64,000 nt of DNA, taken from positions 17,729,771 to 17,793,770 of the forward strand of contig OX438743.1 of assembly GCA_949316235.1 (NCBI GenBank), written 5' to 3'. This DNA comes from Oegoconia quadripuncta (lineage: Eukaryota; Arthropoda; Insecta; Lepidoptera; Autostichidae). Each line of letters begins with the position of its first letter. Within the stretch, counting starts at the first letter, position 1. The notes beneath the pieces were generated by a model. The model did not search any database, had not been told where the DNA came from, and saw only the letters and a program-made list of their open reading frames with translations. Below are positions 35,801-47,278 of this stretch, piece after piece. Position numbers and translations under genes: made by a program.

Positions 35801-38800
35801 TTTAATTTTTTTCAAAACCATCATCGAATAAAGTGTTTATTGTGTCATGTGACGGTCGCGTTTGTAGCCTATTCCCCATAATTACATCTTATGAACTTAT
35901 GTTCCAGCGCCTTTCTTTTTTATCTGTATGTTAGTATGTTTTTAATTTCTTTCATTTACATAGAAAAAATGTATATTTTGACTTGTTTTATATTATTAGG
36001 TAATTATTAAGTTCCATGTATTAACTAACATTTCAATATTATAATATTATATTACATCTTCAAATTAAATAAATAAAACTTGGAGAAAATATGAGTTCCA
36101 AATAAATTTCGCGTGATAGGAACCCTATGAATACCGCCAGTCGCATATCAATCACCGGCAAGCGCGTGCGTCGAAGATTTTTTGAAAAAAAAAAAAAAAT
36201 TACCTAAGCCCATAACTTATGTTTCACTTACCTTATATGTTCCTTACGGTAAAAAATCTCATCCAGTATAACAATACCATTTGATCTATTTAAATTACTC
36301 GTTCTGTGTAATATTTCTTTAAAAAAAATACAATAACATATAACACCCAGCCGAATCTATGCAGTTGAATATATTTGTGTATTTCTGTAATATTGAAATA
36401 AACATTTTCTCTATCTAAATGGATCTTGAGAGGTCTTCTTTCGTCTTTATTATTAGATAGGTTTGAAAAGTAACAATTAAATATTTGAGTGCCAATGAAT
36501 GCTCGGCACCCTCTTATATATCCTCATATACTCAGCGTATATCTAGATTCCGGACTTCGCCGATTAATTAGTGCCCTTTACCTGGATAGGCCAATTCGCA
36601 CTGACAGCTGTATTCAACGTCCTAACAGAAATCCAGTACATATTACATCAGAGCACAACTTTAGCAAAAAACAGGAATACATGCTGTCTTACCTCCTCAA
36701 CGGTGTTGATGCTACATCCGGACCCCTTTTTAGGTGTCTTATTCAAAAGACCCTTATTGAAAATATGTCTCTTGATGGAGTCCCCGAAACTACGCGAACC
36801 GGCGACTTTGCCTGTCCTCTGGATCTGTATCGGTGTTCCTGGAATAGAATTGAAGAAAAAATTTAAACAAGACCACTAGGTCCCAATCAAAGACAGGTCT
36901 TACAATTTATATAATATTTTTAAGTCAGCTTAGCTGGAATTTGGGTTGTAATATTTACATAAACATCCTCTGTTACACTAAATAACCAACATCTGCCTGC
37001 GTTTTACGTTAACATCGTTTGTTACGCGCGACGTACGAGTGAGAGTGGGATAGTTGTATATTTTGACCAACCGCTTGAGCACGACAAATATTATGTTTTT
37101 CGCGGCCTGTCACTCTACGGGCGCAGGTCTCCAATGTTCTTTATATGGAACATGACATATCCGTTGTACAGGTTGAAGTGCTTGAGCTGCGCATTGAATA
37201 TTCTTGAAGTGCTCAGTAAGAGCTATCTGTGGGTTTGTACTCTAAGAAGTACATTCAACAAGTTTTATGGTCAAAACATCGTGTAGGTACCGTATCCGTT
37301 CTGCCGGTAGTGCTTGATGCGCCATCGCTTATGCTGAAAGTCGGGCAACGCTTGAATAAGCGCGTAGAGCCAAGCAAGAGCTGTCTGTGAGTTTGAAATA
37401 TTTACATAGAATAGAATCGGGTCTACAGTGTTCTGTATATAGAACATGACATATCCGTTCTACCTTCATGACATATTCTTGAAGTGCTGAGTAGGAGCAA
37501 TCTGTGGGTTTTATACTCTAAGAAGTACATTCATCAAGTGTTCTTTATAGAGGGCGAAGTGACGTTAGGTACCGTATCCGTTCTGTCGATTGAAATGCTT
37601 GATGAGCCGCCGCTTGTGCTGTGAGTCGGGCAGCGCTTGAATGTGTGCATAGAGCTGAGCGAGAGCGGTGTCTGTGGGGTTTGTCTCATTCTCGACCTGT
37701 GTCCGGTGACGGTCCACGAATGTGTACACTGTGTTCGCTGCTGTTCTGCAGAGATAACAAAGAAAAATGTAATGAATAATGGCAACTTTGTCATACCTAA
37801 ACCTATATATACCTAAACTTGTGAGGATATTAGAGGCCGGGAGGCATCCCAGGCTATGTACTAATATACCTCCTCATAACAGGCGAAGGACATCTGTCAA
37901 CAGATGAAGATGATAGAACAGATGAAGCGCCCCGTCAAAAAATTACGAATCAGTTATTAGTTATACATGTCAGCCTATTACAAATCAAATCAAAATATTT
38001 TATTTCATAGGATAAAATTACAACTTGAAAACGTCACTATTAATATTAATATTATATTTAAAATTACAGCTCATTCACAACGCTGACTCCCCAGCGAAGA
38101 ACGAGCAAGAAACGCTAGGGTTGCTCTTTTAAACAGATTATGGGTTACAATTTGTGATTTGACGTTTGTGCCTATCACTATTTTTAGTGAATATTTTTTT
38201 TTTTTGCATATAACAAATTCTCATAAATATATTCAGATGTCATTGTTAAGATATTAATTTCCTTAAACTTATCTGTAAGGGACACTCTAGGTCCTAATTT
38301 ATAAATGGCATGAATAGCACGCTACTCCACACTCTAATTGGTTGTCAAGGGCAATTAAATAACAACCTTGCTTCGATCAATCGGAATCAGAAAGTTGACA
38401 GAATTTAAAGACAAATTTTCTAAAGAAATGTCTTAATTTATCGAACCCAGTTCTTACCATCAGTTAAGATTTTGGCATTTGATTTTTTATGTCATGTAAT
38501 ATGTCCAATACACCTTAGATTATTTAATGTAGGAGACTGTAGATTAACAAATATTGTAATATTTTAAGAGTACATGAGCTACTTATGTAATTTATGTAAG
38601 CCACTGTTTGTCTCTCATGTAAATAAATTAAAAAAATTAAAAAATCGGAACGGCAAATCAAACAACCTTTATTGCCTGACGACGACGCCGACCTGTTCGG
38701 TGTAGTAGTTATAAACTCTGACCACTATACCAAATGGTCGCGGGTTCAAATGCAGTCTGGGGGCATGTTTGTGTGGTGAATACGGACATGTGTACCCGAG

Positions 38801-41800
38801 TTACGGATGTTTTCATTTATAATAAGTATTTATTTACAACAAAAAAAATATGTATTTATGTAGTATATCAACCATCTGGTATCCACAACACAAGCCTATA
38901 GTTGCTTACTGTGGAACTGGATGGCGCTGTGTGATGCCAAAGGATATTTATTATTTATGATTGATGCTCCGAACATCCTAAGAAATCGATGAATCGTCGA
39001 CGCGATTTTCTACCTGTACAGATTTGATTTTAAACTATTGAACGGTTCAATCACAGGAGTTTCGCTCGTACACCTTGAGTACGCTCGTAAGTTTGGAACC
39101 ATAGATCTACATAAGATATCTACAAAACTCATATTGAAGCTATCTAAAAGAGATGCGTGCGGTATTTAGACTTTGCAGGACATCAGAGACCTGTATCACT
39201 GCGACCATTGCCAATCTATTGTGATCACCACTAACCTACAATTCGTTACTCAGGTTTGCCTCTTTGAGGAATTAGATTTTTTTCCTGGTGCCGATAGTTT
39301 TTATCTCATTCGGGTGCAGTAAGGGGCCGCACAGGTGAATATTGCGTTTAGTTGGTGGTAGGTCATTTTAAATGTCCGCCTGGTTAGCTACCACCATTTT
39401 ATCTAATAAATCGTTCTTAAAATTGAGATCGCGTCTCGGTCTCAAGACCATTTTTTCTGATGCTGTTTTAATATGCAACAGATCTCGAGCATCAACTTGA
39501 GGCCATGTCAATCTTGATAACGGTTTATTAATACGGGCCTAAGTCAGCCGCCAAATCGCATTGTTATAAACGATAAAAAAAAGTTATCGGTAAAAACAAG
39601 GCTTATAAAAAATCTGTCACATAGTAGGAACAAACTACGCATTTTCGCAAGTAAGGTATTCCTTACTCAGTAGATCGGTTTGTACATAAATATTAATACG
39701 GTAATAATACTTACTTGTCAGTTATGCTCTCGTCCAAGTCGACGTCTGGCGACAATAGACGCTTGCGTTCCCGCGCGGTAAAATAAGCCGTGGCATCCGT
39801 AACTAATTGCGGTGGCGCGGCGAATAGTCGGGGCGATTGGCGAATCATGAAACTGATCACCGGTGACAGAGCCACCGCATCCGCGTGGAAGGTCTCAGGA
39901 GATAACTGGAAGTATAAGATTGATATTTTGTGATCACAGAGCAAAAACAATTTAGTGTATACACAGCATGGAATCAGCCGCACACGTACTTTTGGAATGC
40001 GAGGAGATGGCCACATACTGAGCCACCCATCTTGGAGGACCGGAGTCACTCCCTGAAGCCTATGGCAACATCCCAAAGTTACTCGGCTTCCTTCCGGACC
40101 TTGGGTGGCAGTATTAAGTTGTAACGGCGTCGTTCTTTTGAGCTGATACTCATTGGTGGGTTTGGGTTATTGGAGTTCAAATTCGAAATTTTAAACTAAC
40201 TGACTAACTGATGAACTGACGGATCTTATTTTTGGCACATTGATTTCCAGTTTCAACTCAGTATCACTGTTATTTTTAATCATTTTTTTCTACATATCAA
40301 TAGCTTCAAGACCCTTTCGATCCTCTGTTTCATGCAATAAATAAGTTGGTGTGGTAATCCGTGTTCTATTTTGACCCTGGCCTCAGCTGTCCCGCCCTTC
40401 CTGTAATACACCTTGTGACTCGACCCAACTGGGCATAGGTGGGCTGGGAAGATCACAAAGTAAAAGTATCGCTTTGTCGGGTTCACACAAATTGCGATGT
40501 GGCTGCGGCAGACACCAACTATGAAGAATTAAATTTTTCGTATAAGTGTTTATGGGGTTCATTAAATGCTACATGATTACATTTCACATGTTGAGATTTA
40601 AAGAGAGGGCCCAATTGAATTCCTAAAATGTTCCAAATATAATAAATAGGATATTTGACACATAACAGCACCTTATGTTTCAGGGTTCGGCTGATACATG
40701 GACCTACGATGCTTGGTTATAGCTTTTGTAATGACGATTTAAAGATAAGTGTATGATTTCAAGATAAATCTTGTATTTTATTTAGAACTTTTTAGTGGCA
40801 CAATATTTTGCTAACAGTTCAAACAAAGAGTAATAATTAAAGCAGCTGTATTTCTTGATATTATTCATATTAAATAATACCTATGTTAAGATATGATTAA
40901 CTACATATTTATTGGGTCGATTCTAGGCTACGCAATCTTTCTAATTCGAATCATGGTTCTAGGCTACGTAATCTTTCTAATTCCTGTAAGGAGCATGTGA
41001 ACGTCTCACAGGGCGAGGTACTACTCTGTGTAAAAAGTATCGGGAATATGTCAATAAAAAGACCCGCGTAAAAGAGGTCGTTCTAATTTTTTTACTGCAT
41101 GTTGGTAGCACTGTACTGATTTAGCGCGCAAAATTTGAGCGGGATCTGTCATTTAATTTGTTTTAAACTACACTTTTTGTTGGTCATAGTTTTGAGTCCT
41201 CGGCGATTTTTACAATGGAAAATATTGTTGAACAAAGAGTGTGCCTTAAATTTTGTGTTTCAAATGATATTTCATGTGGTGAATCACTAAAAATGTTGCG
41301 AAATACCTACGGCGAATCGTGTATATCGAAAACAAGGGCTTATGAATGGTATACGGCTTTTAAAGAAGGCCGAGAAGTAGTAGTAGACTTGCCTCGTTCT
41401 GGTAGACCTTCAACCGCTACGACCAAAGAAAACATCGACAGAATCAAGAAGCTAGTGCTCGAAAATCGACGTATGAGTCTGAGAGAGTTGGCTAGTGAGG
41501 TGAACATATCTTTTAAGTCCGTCCAAAACATTCTCATTGACATTTTAGGCATGAAACGCGTCGCCGCTCGACTAGTTCCAAAAGAGCTCAATTTTGTTCA
41601 AAAAGCGCAGCGAAAGCATGTCGCTGAAGACATGGTTTCCCGAGCTTCTACGGATCCGACCTTTATGAAACGTATAATAACTGGCGACGAGACATGGGTT
41701 TATGAGTACGACATGCAAACAAGCCAACAGTCTTCAGAATGGCGTCTCGAAAACGAGCCGAAACCCAAAAAACCGCGGCAAAGTCGCTCCAAAATCAAGG

Positions 41801-44800
41801 TGATGCTGACAGTTTTTTTTGACTACCGTGGTGTGGTTCACTCCGAATTCCTTCCAGAGGGAGAAACAGTGAATAAAGAATATTATTTAGGCGTCATGAA
41901 GCGTTTGCGTGAGAGTATCCGCCGAAAACGTCCAGATTTGTGGCAACACAACTCATGGATGCTGCACCATGATAATGCATCATCACACACAGCCATTATA
42001 GTGAAAGAGTTTTTAGCGAAAAATTCAACAAAAGTTCTCGACCAAGCACCGTATTCACCTGATATGGCTCCGTCTGACTTTTTTTTATTTCCCAAGTTAA
42101 AATTACCACTTCGAGGAAAACGTTTTGAGTCGATAGAAGCCATAAAAGAAAATTCGCTGAATGAGCTAAAGGCCATACCGCAAATAGCCTATGAAAAATG
42201 TATGGAAGACTGGGTGAAGCGGTGGAGATGTTGTATTGCAAGCGATGGGGCCTACTTTGAAGGCGATAAAATAAATTTAGATGAATAATTTGTATTTTTT
42301 GTTTTATTGACAAATTCCCGATACTTAGTACACTGAATGTATATAAAAAATAATACGCCATCTAGAGGACAGCGGCGACACTACGCACTGCATAGCGCAA
42401 TATTGAGTAACCTGTGATTGCGCGATTTTATATACCACACCATCGATCGGCAACAAACTACTTTCATAATCTATATTTTGTTGCTACTCACTACTTGTTA
42501 TTCAGAATATAGCATTTTTTGTTTTTCCTTTGAAGTTATTATAGGGCCTAGAACCTTAGGGCGTAGGATTATTACTCAAAAAAAAAAAAAAAAACAAAAA
42601 AAAAAATACATAACATACATGCATAACATACATACATACATACATACACAGGGTGTTAAAATCATAACCCTTCCCCATAGTGGGGTAAAAAGTAGGTCTT
42701 GTGTAAACCATTTACATACATAATAAGGGTGTCTGGAAGAAATCACTATCATGGAATATCCATACCCACATACATACAGAACATACATACATAACATACA
42801 TACATAACATACATACATAACATACATACATGACATACATACATAACATACATACATAACATACATACATAACATACATACATAACATACATACATAACA
42901 TACATACATAACATACATACATGACATACATACATGACATACATACATAACATACATACATAACATACATACATAACATACATACATAACATACATACAT
43001 AACATACATACATAACATACATACATAACATACATACATACATAACGAGGAAACGCCGCCAGCGTTTTGGGTACCTTGCCTCGCGGCCCCAATCTTTTAC
43101 ATTTGTTCTAGTTTATATATGTTAAATGTTCTTTGTATTTTATTTTGTGTGCAATAAAGAATTTAATAATAATAATAAATTCACCTTTCTAGGGCATAAC
43201 AAATGTGGTGTGAACATAGTGGCCAGTGTGTCTGGCGACATCCGATTGGATGCTTCATTGTCAGCCACCAATCGCAGCAGAGTAAGCAACCTCTGCAGAA
43301 AGCTTCTGTGTGAAGGTGTTAGTAGCAGCAGTAGTAGTTGCAGAGCTGTTAGGAGTTTGGACTCTGATGACTCTGCATTTGGTGGGTATTGACCTGTAGA
43401 GAGCGGGTAACAAAAAAAAATTTAAAAAAAATGCTAAAGGTATGGAAACTGTAGACAGGAGCAATATAATACAAGAGAACTAATATAAAACTTTTATATT
43501 TGAAGAAGAATGCTATGCAGTTATTATTTTTGCATTAATATGTCCGAAACGCAAGACTCTTCTGAAATAATACTCACCAGCTAAAGTACAATATGTCTGA
43601 TAATACTGATCCATAAGCAAGGGCTGAGGCAGTTCAGCCAGGAAGCCCTTCAGCACTGAGGCACAGTCGTGAACTGAGAACTTGGACTCATCAAGACCAA
43701 GGTTGGACCCAGTGAGGAGGAGTTGGCGAAGCTCCTGCTGCCTGTTAAGCGAGCCAGTGCGCCTAAATATACCCTCTTGAGTAACATCTGGAAAAAAAAT
43801 CATTCATAATTTATGCTCAGCACTTTCTTTACAGAAGTCAAGATGTAGGTATCTAGTTAATAAAGTTTTAGACAAATCCATTAAGCCATTTGAATTATAT
43901 GATGGAATAAATAGTTAGATGTACATACAATCAGCAATATGGAAATGCATAATGTAATTCAGTCACGTAAATTAAAATATAGTTTTACAATGTAGCACCC
44001 CATAATACCATATACAGGTTTTTATTTAGTATATTGCTTTTCAGCCAGTTCAAATCAAAGCGATATTGAAACAAGGTTTATTATTAATTTGAAGTGGTAA
44101 GATAATTAACCTACACGTGTATCTACTTGAAATTCATCACTATCATAATACATAATTATAAAATGATAAGGGTAAAATGAGTTGATACTATTCCACTTAA
44201 AATAAGGAAACTAAAATCTCTACTATCTCATGCTAAATATATGGGAGTGTTTAATGTATATTTTTTTTGGACATTTCTCGTTTTATTTTTAAAAAGTTAT
44301 TAATGTCATTTTACTCATTAGGTAAAGTACTTTCGATATCAGTTTAAAGTTTTTTGATATCTATAATAGTTACGGAATAATCGCCTGTGCACATGATGAG
44401 GTCTCTACAGATGAAAAATATCTCATAGGTTATACGGAATAAAAACCCAAAACATAAAGCCCTAAGCCTTATAATGCATGTCTCACGCATATGTTAGCCT
44501 TAGGATTCATGAGTATTTTAACCCAATTGCTACATTCAGTAAGTATTCATAAAAATCGCAGTGATGACCAGCATTTTAAAAATAGTGCAGTTAAAAACCT
44601 TTTTTTATAGCAGTAATTCCTATTCACTTACTTTCAGATTTTGATAGAAAATCTATCAACTCATTCAATCTCAGTATTCCGTCTTCTGTAATAGAGTGTA
44701 CTTCTATGTTACCCTTTGCAGTACTAGCGTTTTGACTAGAATTGGAGCTTGAGTTCTTTGCTTTTTTGTGAAAATTCCACCGGAATTGCTTTGGTTTGTC

Positions 44801-45384
44801 TGTTGAACTGTCAACACTGGAAAAAATGTTGATTAAAAGGAAAGCTATCATTTCTACCACTAGGTATTATAAAAGCGACTGTACTGTACGCGAGTCAACT
44901 GTTGGATATAAGACTGTGCAATTTTCTGTCGCAGTGTAGCATTTGTGGAAGGATTTGCGCTAATCGCCTTATGATAATATTAATAAAACCATACACAGTC
45001 AAAATTGGTAAGTTATTTGTTCTCATAATTAAACACAAATTAAAAGTTTATGAAACCCACAACAAAAAGAATATAAAATAAGTTTACTATATTTGTCTGT
45101 GATAATTTTAAATACATTTCTTTTAAGTCTAATAATTATCTGCCACAGTAAAATTCAACATTTTATTTTATTTATTTTTACAACCCATTAACAACGACAC
45201 TCTGACCATTTTTAGGGGACTATAAATTTTAGCTAGAGTACATAAAAGTTTTTTTTATTTTAAGTACTTACTCGTCGGTGTTTATGTCTACCACAAAGGA
45301 TAAGTGCATACGCACTAATGTGAAAAATTGTTCTAAGTTCTCTTTTCTAAGTCTCTCTATCAATAATAAATCGGGAGAACTCAT
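29824..45384 (-). CDS. ARHGAP19: ARHGAP19-type Rho GTPase-activating protein, 10 exons, 886 aa
   Basis: Stimulates GTP hydrolysis by Rho-family GTPases; human ARHGAP19 acts in cytokinesis. Coding exons in order (high to low): 45384-45272, 44816-44632, 43787-43578, 43393-43185, 39905-39715, 37745-37573, 36838-36693, 34592-33960, 32101-31896, 30418-29824. Every border has AG/GT and all ten phases agree, giving 886 codons plus stop. The RhoGAP domain spans about residues 85-275: EGIFRRTG holds the arginine finger (R108), then LKGFLAELPQPLL, then MSPDTLATMFTPHLL, where the usual Asn of the NLA motif is Thr (T225). ISFMIRQSPRLF and LPDSQHKRRLIKHFNRQ also match the ARHGAP19 family. Residues ~410-886 are a disordered Ser-rich tail, making this much longer than the human protein (494). 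The start ATG is the first in frame; a TTTTCTTAG just upstream could be a 3' splice site of a 5' UTR intron. The introns are full of transposons. Confidence 0.92.
31595..31865 (+). pseudogene. RTE-type RT fragment in ARHGAP19 intron 9
   Basis: Antisense to the gene. The translation recalls RTE reverse transcriptase (RRIQLGWAAFEKLCN, LPVMRYGNEMWSL, WRMLGVSLRDRI, TDIARRIAKLK) with internal deletions. It ends only ~30 bp from the 5' splice site of exon 9. Confidence 0.75.
32252..32493. mobile_element. 242-bp MITE with TA target duplication
   Basis: Ends cagggtgaaatttaattcg and its imperfect reverse complement; TA at 32250-32251 and 32494-32495. Inner blocks gaacaactttcc and ggaaagttgttc also pair, so much of the element can fold back. 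It lies in ARHGAP19 intron 8. Confidence 0.8.
33258..33552 (-). mobile_element. SINE-B, nearly complete
   Basis: Minus-strand copy with B-box GGTTCGATCCCC and head up to gcctccgtggctcaatg; small internal deletions in the 3' half. In ARHGAP19 intron 8. Confidence 0.85.
34849..35012 (-). repeat. E2F-motif repeat, copy 3
   Basis: On the minus strand begins gctttttggcgggaatttgg and continues with ttgtgcagcaaaagtcaatg and ttcgtgttcccac. Same family as 49341-49583 and 54886-55147. In ARHGAP19 intron 7. Confidence 0.7.
35322..35465 (+). mobile_element. LINE/SINE 3' tail
   Basis: ggtttgctggaagagatctc, then gtacaataaagtgtt and (AAAT)n. It is a clean copy of the tail family, useful as reference for the others. 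Confidence 0.65.
35722..36269. mobile_element. Non-coding DNA transposon with ~75-bp TIRs
   Basis: Left end taccggataagtttttttac and, reversed, right end tactggatgagattttttac; both arms carry ccgtaag and ggtaagtgaaa blocks. The middle has no ORF, so it depends on enzymes made elsewhere. The right part also shares tatcacgcgaaattt-like text with the copy at 25236-26019. In ARHGAP19 intron 7. Confidence 0.75.
37125..37572 (-). repeat. Degenerate tandem copies of ARHGAP19 exon 6
   Basis: Three decayed copies lie 3' of the true exon 6 (37573-37745): 37447-37512 (short), 37285-37395 (long) and 37152-37236 (short). The long copy still reads LAWLYALIQALPDFQHKRW in frame, against LAQLYAHIQALPDSQHKRR in the true exon. 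Short copies carry deletions and stops. Short and long copies alternate, in a ~285-bp higher-order duplication that also repeats ctaagaagtacattca. Confidence 0.8.
37981..38190 (-). mobile_element. LINE 3' UTR fragment
   Basis: Minus-strand copy of the 3' UTR that follows the ORF2 C-terminus at 11780: agagcaaccctagcgtttct, gtgacgttttcaagttgtaa and a (TTTTGATTTGATTTG) tail. In ARHGAP19 intron 5. Confidence 0.65.
38689..38961 (+). mobile_element. SINE-A (type 2)
   Basis: cgacctgttcggtgtagtag head, B-box GGTTCAAAT (mutated), standard type 2 body, and a tail up to gtgatgccaaaggatattta. In ARHGAP19 intron 5. Confidence 0.85.
39350..39412 (+). mobile_element. SINE-B fragment
   Basis: ttggtggtaggtcattttaa and gtccgcctggttagctacc only. 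In ARHGAP19 intron 5. Confidence 0.7.
39966..40122 (+). pseudogene. LINE ORF2 C-terminal remnant
   Basis: Translation gives ESAAHVLLECEEMA, then ATHLGGPESLPEAYGNIPKL and FLPDLGW, a pattern seen at the C-terminus of R1-like reverse transcriptases. One stop interrupts it. In ARHGAP19 intron 4, ~60 bp from exon 5. Confidence 0.6.
41025..42336 (+). mobile_element. Intact mariner element (~1.3 kb)
   Basis: Imperfect ~30-bp terminal inverted repeats (left tctgtgtaaaaagtatcggg; right, reversed, tcagtgtactaagtatcggg) frame one full-length transposase ORF. The size is normal for mariner. It lies in ARHGAP19 intron 4 on the opposite strand to the gene. The exact outer bases and TA duplication could not be fixed with certainty. 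Confidence 0.9.
41215..42288 (+). CDS. Mariner transposase, DD34D, 357 aa
   Basis: Cut-and-paste transposase of the mariner family, close in design to the SETMAR transposase domain. N-terminal bipartite HTH: residues ~8-50 (CVSNDISCGESLKMLRNTYG) and ~80-110 (MSLRELASEVNISFKSVQNI), linked by the GRPS motif (LPRSGRPSTA). Catalytic residues: D in TGDETWVYEYD, D in HHDNASSHT, D in YSPDMAPSDFFLFP; exactly 34 residues lie between the second and third D. The WVPHEL-type linker reads LVPKEL. Full length, no stops, all key residues present, so it could still be functional. It starts at the first ATG after the left TIR. Confidence 0.95.
   Translation: MENIVEQRVCLKFCVSNDISCGESLKMLRNTYGESCISKTRAYEWYTAFKEGREVVVDLPRSGRPSTATTKENIDRIKKLVLENRRMSLRELASEVNISFKSVQNILIDILGMKRVAARLVPKELNFVQKAQRKHVAEDMVSRASTDPTFMKRIITGDETWVYEYDMQTSQQSSEWRLENEPKPKKPRQSRSKIKVMLTVFFDYRGVVHSEFLPEGETVNKEYYLGVMKRLRESIRRKRPDLWQHNSWMLHHDNASSHTAIIVKEFLAKNSTKVLDQAPYSPDMAPSDFFLFPKLKLPLRGKRFESIEAIKENSLNELKAIPQIAYEKCMEDWVKRWRCCIASDGAYFEGDKINLDE
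42600..43046. repeat. Minisatellite, 13-bp unit (aacatacatacat)
   Basis: About 21 copies from ~42770 to 43046, with occasional g for a at the unit start (gacatacatacat); a shorter related stretch lies at 42610-42650. All three frames are open on the minus strand, which creates artificial Tyr/Val/Cys/Met-rich ORFs. In ARHGAP19 intron 4. Confidence 0.95.
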
Positions 45385-45917
45385 TATAGCTAAGAAAATT
45401 AAAGGAAAACTATACACTAAAAACGCTATAATTCAACACATGTGGAACACATATTTTAAACAACAACTGCATTGAGAAATCAAATTATGTTATTACAAGC
45501 TAATATTCTAGTCAAAAACGCTAACAATTTAAATAGAAATATAAGAAAAATGCAGTAATGCATTGTTTTCAAATGTCATTGTCACACAATCAACGGCCGA
45601 ATTCAGTGTTGCCAACTATTCGCAAGCCCAGAGTGGGCCGATACAAGACTAAGTAAAAACCAACAGTTTTCTCACTGTGGATTGGTTCTCAACAAGAATC
45701 ACAGCTTAGTGAACTGTAAACGTGTCGAAATAGGTACGTAAAATTACAATAGCTCAATCTGTGCAATAGCTACAAGATTGTATAAAAAAAAAACATTTTT
45801 GATCGTTTTAGTTAATTTTCTTAGAAAAGATAACATCCAGAACAATTTTTGAAATGGAAAGATTCATATAAAAGATGTCGCATAATATGTGGATTAGCGA
45901 TTTGTTAAAAAGTATTG

Positions 45918-46200
45918 GACGATCGATTGGTGTAGTGGATAGTCACCCTATTAGCGAAACCAACGGTTGCGGGTTCGAATCCCGCGAGGGGTAAATGTTT
46001 GTATGATGAATACGAACATTTATTCCCGAGTCTTGGATGTTTATATAAATATTTATGTATGTGTATCCGTTATCTAGTATCCATAGCACAATCTTTGCTT
46101 AGTTTGGGACCCGTATATACATTGTAGTCTTTGTTTGGGACTAGATGATTGGTGTAAGTAGGTAAGTGTCCGAAATATTTATTTATTTTATTTATTTATT
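45918..46200 (+). mobile_element. SINE-A (type 1) with a duplicated tail segment
   Basis: Full head and body. Near the end the gcttagtttgggac block is repeated (46096 and ~46127) with gtatatacattgtagtc in between, and the tail has an extra aggt. Confidence 0.85.
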
Positions 46201-46529
46201 GATTTGGGTCAATTAGGACGGCTTATCAAAATATATATATTTAATTGAACCTGCTATATTCCGAAAACTAGAAGTCCTGTCGTTACGAGCCTGGCTGCCA
46301 AATTCTGTAGCATGTAAGTTTCAAGTACATTTCTAATGCCCTCTGACGGTTGAAGATCTGTTTTCATTTTCTTTAGCATGAAACCAATAGACCACCGTTA
46401 CATTACACCTGATGTTAAGTGTAAATGTTGATTGCTTACAATTTATAAAATAAACAATAAAATAAATAGTCAATGTACAATATTCTAATGATAGTACATT
46501 TAAAAAATAAATAAATGATGATACCTATA

Positions 46530-46745
46530 CAGTGTGGAAAGATAAGTCGGGCCCTGGAGGGAAACTACCTTAAATCCTAAAGCTGGCTCATTTTGCTTAA
46601 AGAAGACATTCCTTTATTTTTTAAAAGAAACAAAACTGCATTCAAAGATTTTCAAAGACTCGCTTGCCTCGCCCGGGACTCGAACCAACTAAAATTAAAA
46701 AAACAAACACTCCCTATTTTATTATACTAGTTAATCGATAGTATT
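46530..46745 (+). mobile_element. Diverged relative of the DUF4817-transposon TIR
   Basis: Colinear with the left TIR at 19542: cagtgtgg end, actaccttaaatc, ttttgcttaaagaagac, aactgcattcaaagatttt, a cgcccgggactcgaacc block and acactccctatttt. Much base change. No transposase nearby; a solo arm or part of a MITE. Confidence 0.7.
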
Positions 46746-47278
46746 ATTATTCAGGATAAAATTAAAAGTACACTTGAACGCCAGCAAAAAAGTCCAAGCT
46801 GCCATAATGTCGTGGTAAAACCACTACATTAGGAACACTTGATTATAAAAAAGATGCCACGATGCATTGAAATTTTTAATTAATCGATTTGTATTCGTCC
46901 GATTTAAGACAAATCGATATTTTTATAAAAACATTAAGTATGTCTAAAATATAATATATAAAATAAATGAAGATTGATCCTCTTCCTGCTATGTGGCTGG
47001 TAGATTCTGTAAATCAAACGTAATATCATCCGAGGCCAAGAGCGTTTCACAGGGCTTGGTGGTCACAAATCGTAGACAGTCACAAATACAATATACCATA
47101 TAGATTCTCAAGCGTCAAAGGTCATCTCAATTTTGAGAACGGTTGAATTACAATTTGAGTTAACTGGCATGCAATACTACAGTACCTACCTACTATACAA
47201 AAAATAATTGATACTTTAAGTATTTCAAAGTTTTTTTTTACCAAGTATAAGAATTTAATAATTTTGTGCATGTGTATA

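Noticed and set aside
36489..36879. Plus-strand ORFs of 102-125 codons
   Set aside because: They overlap ARHGAP19 exon 7 (36838-36693, minus), whose splice sites, phases and family match explain the region.
37285..37395. Mutually exclusive alternative exon 6 of ARHGAP19
   Set aside because: The copy is open, but its only visible acceptor is out of phase with exon 5 and the neighbouring copies are broken.
42576..43092. Long Tyr/Val/Cys/Met-rich open frames on the minus strand
   Set aside because: Pure translation of the 13-bp minisatellite; all frames are open and composition is absurd for a protein.
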